Shown: positions 7,242 to 14,519 of the stretch, in pieces
Position numbering within the stretch: the stretch's first letter is position 1
Layout of the letters: the number at the start of each line of letters is the position of its first letter
Origin: GW2011-AR18 sp038046085
Lineage (GTDB): Archaea > Nanobdellota > Nanobdellia > SCGC-AAA011-G17 > GW2011-AR18
Assembly: GCA_038046085.1 (NCBI GenBank)
Contig: JBBSWW010000036.1
Span: forward strand, 1-16,053
Length of the DNA: 16,053 nucleotides
Direction of reading: 5' to 3'
Position numbers and translations under genes: made by a program
The notes under the pieces: model-generated
Database searches by the model: none
The model's input: only the letters and a program-made list of their open reading frames with translations
Told to the model about the DNA's origin: nothing

Positions 7242-7920
7242 AAAAAGAAAAAAACTTTCTTAAATCATTTTTGACATCTACTTCTATAGGAAAATAGGAT
7301 CTTACAGTAAGAAGTTTGTTATTAACTATGTAATGTTGTATAAGTTTATAACTATTAAATTTAAATTTTGGTAAGAGGAATATATAATTCCTATCTAACA
7401 AATAAGGAGCTGCTACAGCATAATCATTTTTCCTTGATAAAATATCTAAAGATTTGATAATATTTTTATAAATTCTAATGAAAGGTCTAGTTGTATAATT
7501 TTTTGTTTTGAATATAGAGCATACTATAAACATTTTAGATTTTAGTTTTTCCATTTTTTTATAGTGAGATGGTAAAGTGATATTATGGCCGAATTCAAAG
7601 AAAAAGTTATAATTTAAATGGTGTCTGACATGATAAGGCAACCCCGTAGTTCCCAAACCATTATCCTTATAATAAATAACTTTTGAAAATCTAAATGGTA
7701 GATCTCTTATAGTATTTTTTGCAGCTTTTAATTGTGATTTTTTATTTCCTATTATGATAATATTATCAATTCCAGCTTTATGGATATTATTTAAACAGTA
7801 ATATAGAATTGTTTTACCATTAATTTTTATAAAAGGTTTAGAATATTGAAATTTAAAACTTCCTTCTTTCAACCTGTTTCCATTTCCTCCAATAGCAACT
7901 AAGGCTTGTTTAACTTTCAT
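7210..7920 (-). CDS. Divergent nucleotidyltransferase-fold protein
   Basis: A 236-residue protein with the N-terminal Rossmann-like fold of sugar-phosphate nucleotidyltransferases, which join NTP and sugar phosphate to give NDP-sugars. Supporting motifs are GGNGNRL (11-17) with SKPFIKINGK (27-36), AGIDNIIIIGN (49-59) and GLGTTGLPY (88-96). The position where the family usually has GD, the metal-binding Asp, reads FFFEFGHN (106-113), so His replaces Asp. No left-handed beta-helix acyltransferase domain is present. It starts 10 bases after the thioredoxin reductase stop, so co-transcription is likely. The sequence is rich in Lys, Asn, Ile and Phe. It may be a real enzyme with changed metal use or a non-catalytic relative. 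Confidence 0.75.
   Translation of the reverse strand: MKVKQALVAIGGNGNRLKEGSFKFQYSKPFIKINGKTILYYCLNNIHKAGIDNIIIIGNKKSQLKAAKNTIRDLPFRFSKVIYYKDNGLGTTGLPYHVRHHLNYNFFFEFGHNITLPSHYKKMEKLKSKMFIVCSIFKTKNYTTRPFIRIYKNIIKSLDILSRKNDYAVAAPYLLDRNYIFLLPKFKFNSYKLIQHYIVNNKLLTVRSYFPIEVDVKNDLRKFFSFFKKHPKNLLI
7226..7257. terminator. Bidirectional oligo-T terminator region
   Basis: The overlap of the convergent DHH and nucleotidyltransferase genes holds T6 runs on the plus strand (about 7224-7240) and two T7 runs on the minus strand (about 7240-7255). Archaeal polymerases stop at such U-rich stretches, so both transcripts probably end here, inside or just after the coding ends. Confidence 0.5.
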
Positions 7921-7930
7921 ATTTTAAAGT

Positions 7931-8857
7931 TCATTTCTTATGTTTTTGTTCATCTAAGTATTCATCTGCTTCCATTGCTGCCATGCATCCTGCTCCTGCT
8001 GCTGTTACTGCTTGCATATATCTATGGTCGCTTATATCTCCTGCTGCGAATACTCCTTCTACTGATGTTTTTACATTATTTTTTACTACTATATATCCAT
8101 TATCTAATTCTATTTGTCCTTTTAAGAAATCTGTATTTGGTCTGTGTCCTATTGCTACAAATGCTCCATCCATTTTCAGTTCTTCTATTTTTCCTGTTTT
8201 TACATTCTTTAATTTTAAACTCTCTAATTTTTTTGTTCCCACAAATTCTTCTACTACTGTGTTCCATATGAATTTCATATTTTTTGTATTTTTTGCTCTT
8301 TCCTGTAAGACTTTTTGTGCTCTTAATTCATCTCTTCTATGTATTAATGTTACTGTTTTACACATCTTAGCTAAGTGTAATGCCTCTCTTAATGCTGTAT
8401 CTCCTGCTCCTATTACTGCTACATCTTTATTCTTGAAGAACATTGCATCACATGTTGCGCATGCACTTACCCCTTTTCCTATTAGTTTCTTCTCACTCTC
8501 TATTCCTAACCATTTAGCTGAAGCTCCTGTTGCTATTATTACTGATTTTGCTTCATATGTTTTTTTATCTGTCATTAGTTTGAATGGTTTTTTCTTGAAA
8601 TCAACACTTGTTACATCCTCTGTTATGAATTCTACACCAAATGATTTTGCATGATCTATCATCTTTTCCATTAATTCTGGTCCTTGTATGTTTTTATAAG
8701 AAGGAAAATCTTCTACATCTGTTGTAATCATTAATTGTCCACCAGGTTTAGATCCAGCCAACATACATACTGATAGATTTGCTCTTGCTGCATATATTGC
8801 TGCAGTTAATCCAGCAGGTCCTGATCCTATTATTATCACATCATGTGAATCTTTCAT
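7931..8857 (-). CDS. trxB: Thioredoxin reductase (NADPH, FAD)
   Basis: A 308-residue flavoprotein of normal TrxB length, which passes electrons from NADPH through FAD to thioredoxin-like proteins in the cytoplasm. The FAD site is GSGPAG (11-16) with GD at 273-274. The redox-active disulfide is C133-A-T-C136, followed by DA where DG is more usual. The NADPH domain shows IGAGDTALREA (149-159) and HRRDELRA (173-180), consistent with NADPH preference. No thioredoxin gene lies in the window. A TATA-like box about 27 bases upstream gives a leaderless transcript, and the nucleotidyltransferase gene follows after 10 bases. The upstream unknown gene ends 35 bases before. Confidence 0.96.
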   Translation of the reverse strand: MKDSHDVIIIGSGPAGLTAAIYAARANLSVCMLAGSKPGGQLMITTDVEDFPSYKNIQGPELMEKMIDHAKSFGVEFITEDVTSVDFKKKPFKLMTDKKTYEAKSVIIATGASAKWLGIESEKKLIGKGVSACATCDAMFFKNKDVAVIGAGDTALREALHLAKMCKTVTLIHRRDELRAQKVLQERAKNTKNMKFIWNTVVEEFVGTKKLESLKLKNVKTGKIEELKMDGAFVAIGHRPNTDFLKGQIELDNGYIVVKNNVKTSVEGVFAAGDISDHRYMQAVTAAGAGCMAAMEADEYLDEQKHKK

Positions 8858-8879
8858 AAGAATTTCACTTTTTAATAGC

Positions 8880-8889
8880 TATTTAAATT
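8880..8889 (-). promoter_or_regulatory. TATA-like box of trxB
   Basis: The minus strand reads AATTTAAATA, centred about 27 bases before the trxB ATG, between it and the end of the upstream gene. It supports transcription of trxB separate from the gene before it. Confidence 0.5.
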
Positions 8890-8892
8890 TTT

Positions 8893-9792
8893 TTATAATG
8901 CATCTAATATTGGTACTTGTCTTTTATATTTCTTTACAGCATAAGAATTTAATCTCTCTCTTCCTAAATTGACAAAATCAAATGGATTGACAGCTAAATC
9001 ATCAACTTCTTTTTCTGTTGGATATATTGCTCCTGCTCCGTTATATATTATTCCTGTAGGAAATTTTCCATCTCCAACCATTTTACAAAGTACATATAAT
9101 GAGAACTCTTTATCTGGTGCAGCCCCACTTAGTACCATGAAATCTTCTGGCAATTGGGGATATTGTCTTCTTATTCTATCTTCTATTGTTGTATCTTTTT
9201 TTGGTTGTTGTAATACTACTTTACTTGCTTTTTCATAGATTATTTTTCTTCTTTCTGTGACTAAACCTAATAATCTTATTCTCTCCTCTATTCCTTGTAA
9301 TAATTCTTGGTATGCTAAAAAATCTTCTGCCTGTTCATATTCTATTAATATTGCAGGTAATTGTGTCTGAATTTCTTTTATAGTTTCTAATTTTGATTGT
9401 AAGTACTGTTCTGTTTTTACTGGTGTCATATAATTTCTTTTTAATTCTTTCATGTAATGTTCTGCTTCTTGAACATTCATTACTTCTTTTTTAATAATAA
9501 GTCTTTTTTGTATGTCAGATAATAGTTCTGCTGCTCTTTCTATATCACTTTCATGGAATAATCTATCTGTAGATGTTACTGCTCTTATTCTTGGCAATCC
9601 ATCAACTTCATCAGCAATTATTAATCTTGTAGTTGAATCTATTGGTATAGAATCATCCATTAAGTAAATTGGTGCATCTCTATCTCCTGTATGCATTCTT
9701 GCTCTTTGTATTGCTGTAGCCAGGTTATCTGTTGGACTTAATTCTATTACTTTTTCTGGATTTCTTATCACTCTTGGAGTTATGTTTATCAT
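8893..9792 (-). CDS. Hypothetical soluble protein with central helical hairpin
   Basis: A 299-residue protein that I do not recognise. Residues about 1-80 are mixed strand and helix, with ARMHTGDRDAPIYLMDD and IIADEVDG. Residues about 81-200 form long charged helices, likely a coiled-coil hairpin. Residues about 201-299 are globular, with MVLSGAAPDKEFSLYVLC and TGIIYNGAGAIYPTE. There are no membrane helices, signal peptide or zinc motif, and cysteine is nearly absent. It lies upstream of trxB on the same strand. The divergent RNase HI gene starts 104 bases away. The start is the first ATG after a TATA-like TTAAATAA about 34 bases upstream. Confidence 0.82.
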   Translation of the reverse strand: MINITPRVIRNPEKVIELSPTDNLATAIQRARMHTGDRDAPIYLMDDSIPIDSTTRLIIADEVDGLPRIRAVTSTDRLFHESDIERAAELLSDIQKRLIIKKEVMNVQEAEHYMKELKRNYMTPVKTEQYLQSKLETIKEIQTQLPAILIEYEQAEDFLAYQELLQGIEERIRLLGLVTERRKIIYEKASKVVLQQPKKDTTIEDRIRRQYPQLPEDFMVLSGAAPDKEFSLYVLCKMVGDGKFPTGIIYNGAGAIYPTEKEVDDLAVNPFDFVNLGRERLNSYAVKKYKRQVPILDAL

Positions 9793-9846
9793 TTTAGAAG
9801 TATATTATGGTATGAAAATTCCTTATTTAAGATAGCACTATATAGT

Positions 9847-9859
9847 TTATATAAAAAGG
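9847..9859 (+). promoter_or_regulatory. TATA-like box of rnhA
   Basis: TTATATAAAAAGG lies about 44 bases before the rnhA ATG, implying a leader of around 20 bases. It sits directly after the palindrome ACTATATAGT at 9837-9846. The leader shows no clear Shine-Dalgarno site. Confidence 0.45.
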
Positions 9860-9895
9860 GAAATTATTATTAAGATTAACACTGTTAATTATTCT

Positions 9896-10300
9896 ATGTT
9901 ATCTAAGGTTAATGTTTATTGTGATGGTGCTTCTAGGGGTAATCCTGGTAGGGCTTCTATTGGTGTTGTTGTTTATGATGAAAATATGAATATTCTTGAA
10001 AGTTATAAGGAATTTATTGGTAAAAATACTAATAATTTTGCTGAATATAGTTCATTAATTAAAGCTCTAAGTTTAGCTTCTAAATATACTTCTATTGAAG
10101 TTAATGTTTTTATGGATTCTGAATTAGTAATTAAACAATTATTAGGAAAGTATAAAGTTAAACAACCTCATTTAAAGATCTTATTTGATAAAGTTAAGAT
10201 TAATGAAAGATTATTTTCTAAAGTTAATTACAAGAATGTTCCTAGAGAGAATATTTATCAACAAGAAGCAGATAGATTAGCTAATGAAGCTTTAGATTAG
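9896..10300 (+). CDS. rnhA: Ribonuclease HI
   Basis: A 134-residue RNase HI of the compact archaeal type, which cuts RNA in RNA-DNA hybrids such as primers and R-loops. The four catalytic carboxylates are visible: D10 in YCDGASRGNPG, E50 in TNNFAEY, D74 in FMDSELVIKQL and D126 in QEADRLANEAL. There is no N-terminal hybrid-binding domain. The stop codon is four bases from the stop of the convergent zinc-finger gene that ends the copper operon, so both transcripts must stop in a very short space. T-ending codons dominate, like rpl15e. Confidence 0.95.
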   Translation: MLSKVNVYCDGASRGNPGRASIGVVVYDENMNILESYKEFIGKNTNNFAEYSSLIKALSLASKYTSIEVNVFMDSELVIKQLLGKYKVKQPHLKILFDKVKINERLFSKVNYKNVPRENIYQQEADRLANEALD

Positions 10301-10304
10301 TTGT

Positions 10305-10880
10305 CTATTTATTTGTTGTGTATTCTATAAGTATTTCGTCTTTGTCTTTCCACATATAGTTTTCATATTCCGTATTTTCTTTTCCATTTACTGTCATTTT
10401 TATTGTTCCTTTGTCAGTGCAGTAATCTAATATGCATTCTTTATTGAATTTTTTATCCCATACTTTGAAGAAGTATTCTACTCTTAGTGTTTCTGTTGTC
10501 GGATTATTGTTTTCTAGATGTATTGTCCCGTCTGTTTCATGTGTATGTACTGGGTAATGTATTGATGGTGTTATTCCTATGTTTTCCGGTATATTAATAT
10601 TTTCTCCATCTATTTTTATTGTTAGGTGTGGATGCCAGTGTATTGGATTTTCAGGGATATCTATTTCTATATTGTTATCATCATCTTGTTGTTTTGTTAT
10701 TGTTACAACGCTTACTAATAATATTATTGCCAGTATCATTATTGTATATAATATAAATTTTGAATTTTTTGATTTGGTTTTTTTATTGCTTTCTAGATTA
10801 TGTTTTGATTTATTATGCATTTCTTGTGCCTCTTTTGTCTCAAATTTTTTGTTGCATTCTTCACATTTGTTTGATTCCAT
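10305..10880 (-). CDS. C2H2 zinc finger, membrane helix and outer His-rich domain protein
   Basis: Last gene of the copper operon. The start at the ATG at 10880 is chosen because GAGGT at 10888-10892 lies seven bases before it; a GTG at 10910, overlapping the previous stop by four bases, is the alternative. The 191 residues have three parts. A C2H2 finger comes first (C6, C9, H22, H27). A membrane helix spans about 42-62. The outer domain carries clustered histidines: HWHPH (81-85), H108, HTH (112-114) and H121, plus C149 and C154. The His cluster probably binds copper or a similar metal; similar domains occur in archaeal secreted proteins as I recall. The finger would face the cytoplasm. Linking a zinc finger to an outer metal domain is unusual, and it may signal or anchor. 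Function is inferred. Confidence 0.8.
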   Translation of the reverse strand: MESNKCEECNKKFETKEAQEMHNKSKHNLESNKKTKSKNSKFILYTIMILAIILLVSVVTITKQQDDDNNIEIDIPENPIHWHPHLTIKIDGENINIPENIGITPSIHYPVHTHETDGTIHLENNNPTTETLRVEYFFKVWDKKFNKECILDYCTDKGTIKMTVNGKENTEYENYMWKDKDEILIEYTTNK

Positions 10881-10887
10881 ATTTTTT

Positions 10888-10892
10888 ACCTC
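10888..10892 (-). promoter_or_regulatory. Shine-Dalgarno site deciding the zinc-finger gene start
   Basis: GAGGT on the minus strand is seven bases before the ATG at 10880. It favours that start over the GTG at 10910, which would add ten residues before the finger. Confidence 0.6.
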
Positions 10893-10906
10893 AAAGATTC
10901 TAAGAT

Positions 10907-11287
10907 TCACTCAACAATAAGGTTTCCATATCCCATTCCCATTGAGCATGAGAACTTGTATATTCCTGGCTTTTTTACTATGAATTCTAATACATCATTA
11001 CTTGATTCTAAGTATTTTGATATTCCCAGACTTCTTATTGTAAAGAATCTGTAGCATCCTGTAACGCTCTCATCTAATGTCAGTCTTACTTTTTGGTTTG
11101 CTTTTATTCTTATCTCGTTTGGATAATAATTATAATTCCTGAAGCTTATTACAATATTTTGTACATCCTGTGTTTCATTTATAATTTCATTATTTGCTAC
11201 TGGTTTCTCTTTTTCAACATTAAATAAAAAATATCCTCCTATTATTATGATTAAGATTATCCCTATTATTATGCTTGTATTTTTCAT
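10907..11287 (-). CDS. Membrane-anchored cupredoxin-like copper protein
   Basis: A 126-residue protein. The N-terminal helix (about 5-22) is a signal anchor placing the rest outside the membrane. The cupredoxin-type beta domain runs from about 45 to 126. Likely copper ligands are C78 in VTGCYRF and C114, M116 and M118 in FSCSMGM, a Cys/Met set in place of the usual two His, Cys and Met of blue copper proteins. The start at 11287 is chosen because GAGGTGG lies nine bases before it and because the ATG overlaps the previous stop as ATGA. An upstream in-frame ATG at 11326 would add 13 residues inside the preceding gene. It may buffer Cu(I) released by the ATPase; that role is inferred. Confidence 0.85.
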   Translation of the reverse strand: MKNTSIIIGIILIIIIGGYFLFNVEKEKPVANNEIINETQDVQNIVISFRNYNYYPNEIRIKANQKVRLTLDESVTGCYRFFTIRSLGISKYLESSNDVLEFIVKKPGIYKFSCSMGMGYGNLIVE

Positions 11288-11967
11288 TGGAATATTCCAC
11301 CTCTTGGTCCATAAATGATCATCCATGTTGTAATTGTTATTAGGACAAATGTTAAGATTATTGTGAATAGATGATCCTCTTTTCTCTCTCTTTCAGTTTC
11401 TTTTGTCTCGTTATATACCATATAATTTAGTTTTATCATTATTACTGAACTTATTACAAAGACTAATACTCCTGCAAGTTTTAGATGGTCATTTAGTAGC
11501 ATTATTGATGTCATTGCTCCCATTAATCCACCCATGAATCCTGCCATTATTCCTTCCATTGACCCCATTACTCCACAGGATTTTCCAGCCCATACCCCTA
11601 AGGCGATTCCTATGATCACTCCTACGAATCCTCCGTAGAACATTCCATTTGTTGCTGCTATATAGAATCCTGTCAAGAATGATGCTATCATACCAAATGT
11701 CATTCCTATCATCATCCCGCTCATGCATGGGAACTCTTTGTATGATCTTACCTGTCTTATTGCTGGTGTTATTATTGCATAGCTTAATGCACTGAAGAAT
11801 AGATAATATCCATATTTGGGTATTATATTATCAATTGTTTTTAATTTTAGATAATAAGCTAATATCAAGAAGATGAATGAAGTCAGTAATGAATAGAATA
11901 TTGTAGTTAATAATTCTCCCTCTACTCTATTACCATTTAATTCTTTAATAAAATTTTTGAATCCCAT
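11284..11967 (-). CDS. Met/Gly/Cys-rich multi-helix membrane protein of the copper operon
   Basis: A 227-residue integral membrane protein with about six or seven hydrophobic segments. The centre has P80-C81-M82-S-G-M85-M86-IG-M89 followed by a glycine-zipper stretch (about 100-155) containing a second cysteine, C131, in GKSCGVMGSMEG. Paired Cys and dense Met in membrane segments are typical of Cu(I)-handling proteins, so it may pass copper across the membrane or deliver it to the outer cupredoxin; this is inference. I know of no characterised family for it. It starts one base after the copA stop, with GAGGTG inside the end of copA as its probable ribosome site, and overlaps the cupredoxin gene by four bases. 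Confidence 0.82.
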   Translation of the reverse strand: MGFKNFIKELNGNRVEGELLTTIFYSLLTSFIFLILAYYLKLKTIDNIIPKYGYYLFFSALSYAIITPAIRQVRSYKEFPCMSGMMIGMTFGMIASFLTGFYIAATNGMFYGGFVGVIIGIALGVWAGKSCGVMGSMEGIMAGFMGGLMGAMTSIMLLNDHLKLAGVLVFVISSVIMIKLNYMVYNETKETERERKEDHLFTIILTFVLITITTWMIIYGPRGGIFQ

Positions 11968-11968
11968 T

Positions 11969-13909
11969 CTAGATCCTTACACCTCTCAATAGATTTGCAT
12001 TTACTACTACTGTTATGCTTGATAATGCCATTGCTGCTTCTGCTACTATTGGATGTAATAATCCTGATAGTGCTAATGGTATTGCTATCACATTATATGC
12101 AAATGCCCAGAATAGGTTTTGTTTTATTTTCTTGAATGTTTCTTTCGACAAGTTTATTGCCTGTACTACTCCTATTAATGATCCTTTTGCTAATACAATA
12201 TCTCCTGCCTCTATTGCTATGTCAGTTCCTGTTCCCATTGCTATTCCTACATTGCTCTGTTTTAGTGCTGGTGCATCATTTATTCCATCACCTACAAATG
12301 CTACCATTCCATATTGTTGTAGTTTCTCTATCTCTCTTGCTTTATCTTCTGGGAGTACATTTGCTATTACCTTGTCTATTCCTGCTTGTTTTGCTATTGC
12401 TTTAGCTGTATTCTCATTATCTCCTGTTATCATTATTGTTTTATATCCTCTTCTCTGTAATGCACTTATTGCTATTTGTGAATCCTCTTTTATTGCATCA
12501 GCTACTGCTATTATTCCAATGATTTTTTTATTCTCTGAGATTATCATTGTTGTCTTTCCTTCGTTTTCATATCTTGTTATTTTTTCTTCATATTCTTTTA
12601 TTGAGATTTTATTTTCATTGATTAATGTCCTGTTCCCTATAAGATAAGATTTAGTACCTATAGTTCCCTCTAATCCTCTCCCTCTTAGTATCTTGAATTT
12701 TTTTACTGTCTTATAATTTTTTAGTCCTGCTTTTGTTACTATTGCTCTTGCTATTGGATGCTCGCTTAGATTTTCTAATGATGCTGCTATCTCTAATAAT
12801 GCTGTCTCTTTTAGTTTTGTATAGATATCAACTACCTCTGGTTTTCCTTTTGTTATTGTTCCTGTCTTGTCAAACACTACAAACTTTATCTCTTTCATTG
12901 TCTGTATTGCTTCACCTTTTCTGATTAATATCCCTCTTTTTGCTCCCATTCCTGATCCTACTGTTAATGATATTGGTACAGCCAGTCCTAATGAGCATGG
13001 GCACGCAATTACTAATACAGCAACCCCTATTCCTATTGCTTTGCTTAAGTCATTTGTAAATATGAACCACCCTATTACTGATAATAATGCTAAAATTAAA
13101 ATTATTGGCACGAATATACTTGTTACCTTGTCTGCTAATCTCTGTATTGGTACTTTTGTTCCCTGTGCCTCTTCTACTAATTTTATTATATGCGCTAAGA
13201 ATGTATCTTTTCCTATCTTTGTTGCTTTTATATATAATATTCCATCCTGGTTTATTGTTGCCCCTATTACACTACTTTTTATTGTCTTTTCTGTTGGCAT
13301 TGATTCGCCTGTTACCATTGATTCATCTACTGCGCTTGCCCCTTTGATTACTATTCCATCTGTTGGTATTTTCTCTCCAGGTTTTACTATTATTATATCT
13401 CCTATCTTTACCTCTTCTATTGAGATCTCTATTTCCTCTTTTCCTCTTAATATTCTTGCTTTTTTTGCTCCTAATTCTAATAATTTTTTTATCTCTTTTG
13501 TTGCTCTCCCTTTTGCTCTTGCTTCTATATATTTTCCTGTTATGAATATTGCCATTATTGCTGCAGCAACTCCAGAATAATCATCTAATATACTGAATAG
13601 TGCGAATATTCCCGTGATATATGCTATTACGGTACCTAATGCTATTAATGAATCCATATTGAAATAGAATGTATATAATCCTCTTATTCCACTCTTTAGC
13701 GTATCATATCCAAAGATGAATACTGCTGGGAATCCTAGTATTAAAAAAATTAATATTGTTATTCTCTCATTTATTATCTCTATCTGTAAAATTCTTGTTA
13801 TAAGCATTAAGATCATCAATGGTGCTGCAAAGATCCATATCCCTATCAGTTTCTTTTTCCAGAAGTTTATCTCTTCATCTTCCTGCTGGACATGTTCTTC
13901 GTGATCCAT
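11969..13909 (-). CDS. copA: Cu(I)-transporting P1B-type ATPase
   Basis: A 646-residue P1B-1 ATPase that exports Cu(I) from the cytoplasm. Motifs are the actuator T200-G-E-S203, the membrane metal site C303-P-C305, the phosphorylated D347 in DKTGT, H384-P385, and G540-D-G-I-N-D545. The Cu(I) signatures of the last helices are both present: N-x6-YN-x4-P (NLFWAFAYNVIAIP) and M-x2-SS (MALSSITVVVN). Compared with longer family members it lacks any N-terminal HMA domain, having only a short acidic head with three histidines. That domain is supplied by the separate gene directly upstream, one base away. It is the core of the operon. Substrate Cu(I) rests on the signatures; Ag(I) is usually handled as well. 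Confidence 0.97.
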   Translation of the reverse strand: MDHEEHVQQEDEEINFWKKKLIGIWIFAAPLMILMLITRILQIEIINERITILIFLILGFPAVFIFGYDTLKSGIRGLYTFYFNMDSLIALGTVIAYITGIFALFSILDDYSGVAAAIMAIFITGKYIEARAKGRATKEIKKLLELGAKKARILRGKEEIEISIEEVKIGDIIIVKPGEKIPTDGIVIKGASAVDESMVTGESMPTEKTIKSSVIGATINQDGILYIKATKIGKDTFLAHIIKLVEEAQGTKVPIQRLADKVTSIFVPIILILALLSVIGWFIFTNDLSKAIGIGVAVLVIACPCSLGLAVPISLTVGSGMGAKRGILIRKGEAIQTMKEIKFVVFDKTGTITKGKPEVVDIYTKLKETALLEIAASLENLSEHPIARAIVTKAGLKNYKTVKKFKILRGRGLEGTIGTKSYLIGNRTLINENKISIKEYEEKITRYENEGKTTMIISENKKIIGIIAVADAIKEDSQIAISALQRRGYKTIMITGDNENTAKAIAKQAGIDKVIANVLPEDKAREIEKLQQYGMVAFVGDGINDAPALKQSNVGIAMGTGTDIAIEAGDIVLAKGSLIGVVQAINLSKETFKKIKQNLFWAFAYNVIAIPLALSGLLHPIVAEAAMALSSITVVVNANLLRGVRI

Positions 13910-13910
13910 T

Positions 13911-14129
13911 TTATTCGTTCTCCATTTTTGTTATTGTATATCCTGCTTTTTTTACTGCATTCTTTATATCTTCTTCTTTTACATTATCTTCGATTTCTGC
14001 ATATCCTTTTTTCATTATTACATTGACTCTTACATTTTTTACACCATTTACTTTTGTTAAACTTTTTTCAATATTTGCAGCGCATGATGCACAGTGCATT
14101 CCCTGTATATACATTACTATTTTTTTCAT
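13911..14129 (-). CDS. copZ: HMA-domain copper chaperone
   Basis: A 72-residue single heavy-metal-associated domain. The metal loop is G10-M11-H12-C13-A-S-C16, the two cysteines binding one Cu(I), and the ferredoxin-like beta-alpha-beta pattern runs through VNGVKNVRVN and KKAGYTI. It likely takes copper in the cytoplasm and hands it to the ATPase encoded next. It overlaps the sensor gene by four bases (ATGA), and AAGGAG lies about nine bases before its ATG. It may represent the missing N-terminal domain of the ATPase, split off as its own gene. Confidence 0.94.
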   Translation of the reverse strand: MKKIVMYIQGMHCASCAANIEKSLTKVNGVKNVRVNVIMKKGYAEIEDNVKEEDIKNAVKKAGYTITKMENE

Positions 14130-14491
14130 TTTTTATTCTCCTTTCCATGTAATATATGCACGCAATATTGTGACATGTGTTTATCTATTAATTCCATTAA
14201 TGGATTTATTGTCTCTTTATTTAATTTATAATATCTGTATTTCCCTTCTATTTCTGATTTTACAAAACCACATTTTTTTAATCTTGATAGGTCATGCGAT
14301 ACTGCTGTCTGATCTGTTCCCAGTTCTTTTATTATCTCTGTAACATTTTTTCTTCCATGCCTTAACATGTTTATTATTCTTAATCTTGATTCAGACACTA
14401 ATGTTCCGAAGAAGATTTTATAGCTTCCATATATATCTTTCTCGCTGAGGCAATGCTCATGTGATTTTCCTAACATGTTTTTAGTTATCAT
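14126..14491 (-). CDS. ArsR/SmtB-family metal-sensing repressor
   Basis: A 121-residue winged-helix repressor of the ArsR family and first gene of the copper operon. The recognition region is TDQTAVSHDLSRLKKCGFV (59-77) and the wing YRYYKLN (85-91). Possible metal ligands lie at both ends: H11, H13 and C14 in HEHC, and H105, C110, H112 and H115 in HMSQYCVHILH, with C74 near the recognition helix. N-terminal plus C-terminal-helix ligands fit a metal sensor that binds across the dimer. It probably represses its own operon and lets go on binding copper or another thiophilic metal. Metal identity is inferred from the neighbouring genes. The perfect palindrome TTATCATATGATAA covers its start codon. 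Confidence 0.92.
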   Translation of the reverse strand: MITKNMLGKSHEHCLSEKDIYGSYKIFFGTLVSESRLRIINMLRHGRKNVTEIIKELGTDQTAVSHDLSRLKKCGFVKSEIEGKYRYYKLNKETINPLMELIDKHMSQYCVHILHGKENKK

Positions 14492-14498
14492 ATGATAA
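14485..14498. promoter_or_regulatory. Candidate operator, perfect 14-base palindrome
   Basis: TTATCATATGATAA is a perfect inverted repeat spanning the arsR start codon, close to the expected transcription start of the copper operon. A dimeric ArsR-family repressor bound here would block transcription. Binding has not been shown and the sequence is AT-rich. Confidence 0.45.
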
Positions 14499-14509
14499 AG
14501 CGATACATA

Positions 14510-14519
14510 TAAATATTTA
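14510..14519. promoter_or_regulatory. Shared palindromic TATA-like element
   Basis: TAAATATTTA is self-complementary. Read leftward it is about 24 bases before the arsR ATG, placing the start of transcription at that codon. Read rightward it places the start near 14540, leaving a 20-base leader that contains the Shine-Dalgarno site of the divergent gene. Confidence 0.4.

Noticed and set aside
7906..8654. Two plus-strand open frames opposite trxB
   Set aside because: They are antisense to a complete thioredoxin reductase and have no start signals or recognisable motifs.
11288..11326. Upstream ATG extending the cupredoxin by 13 residues
   Set aside because: It would lie inside the preceding gene without a ribosome site and would put polar residues before the signal anchor; the ATG at 11287 has GAGGTGG and an ATGA junction.
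12867..13580. A 237-codon plus-strand open frame inside copA
   Set aside because: It lies opposite a gene with every P1B-ATPase motif. Long antisense frames arise here from the A/T-ending codons of copA.
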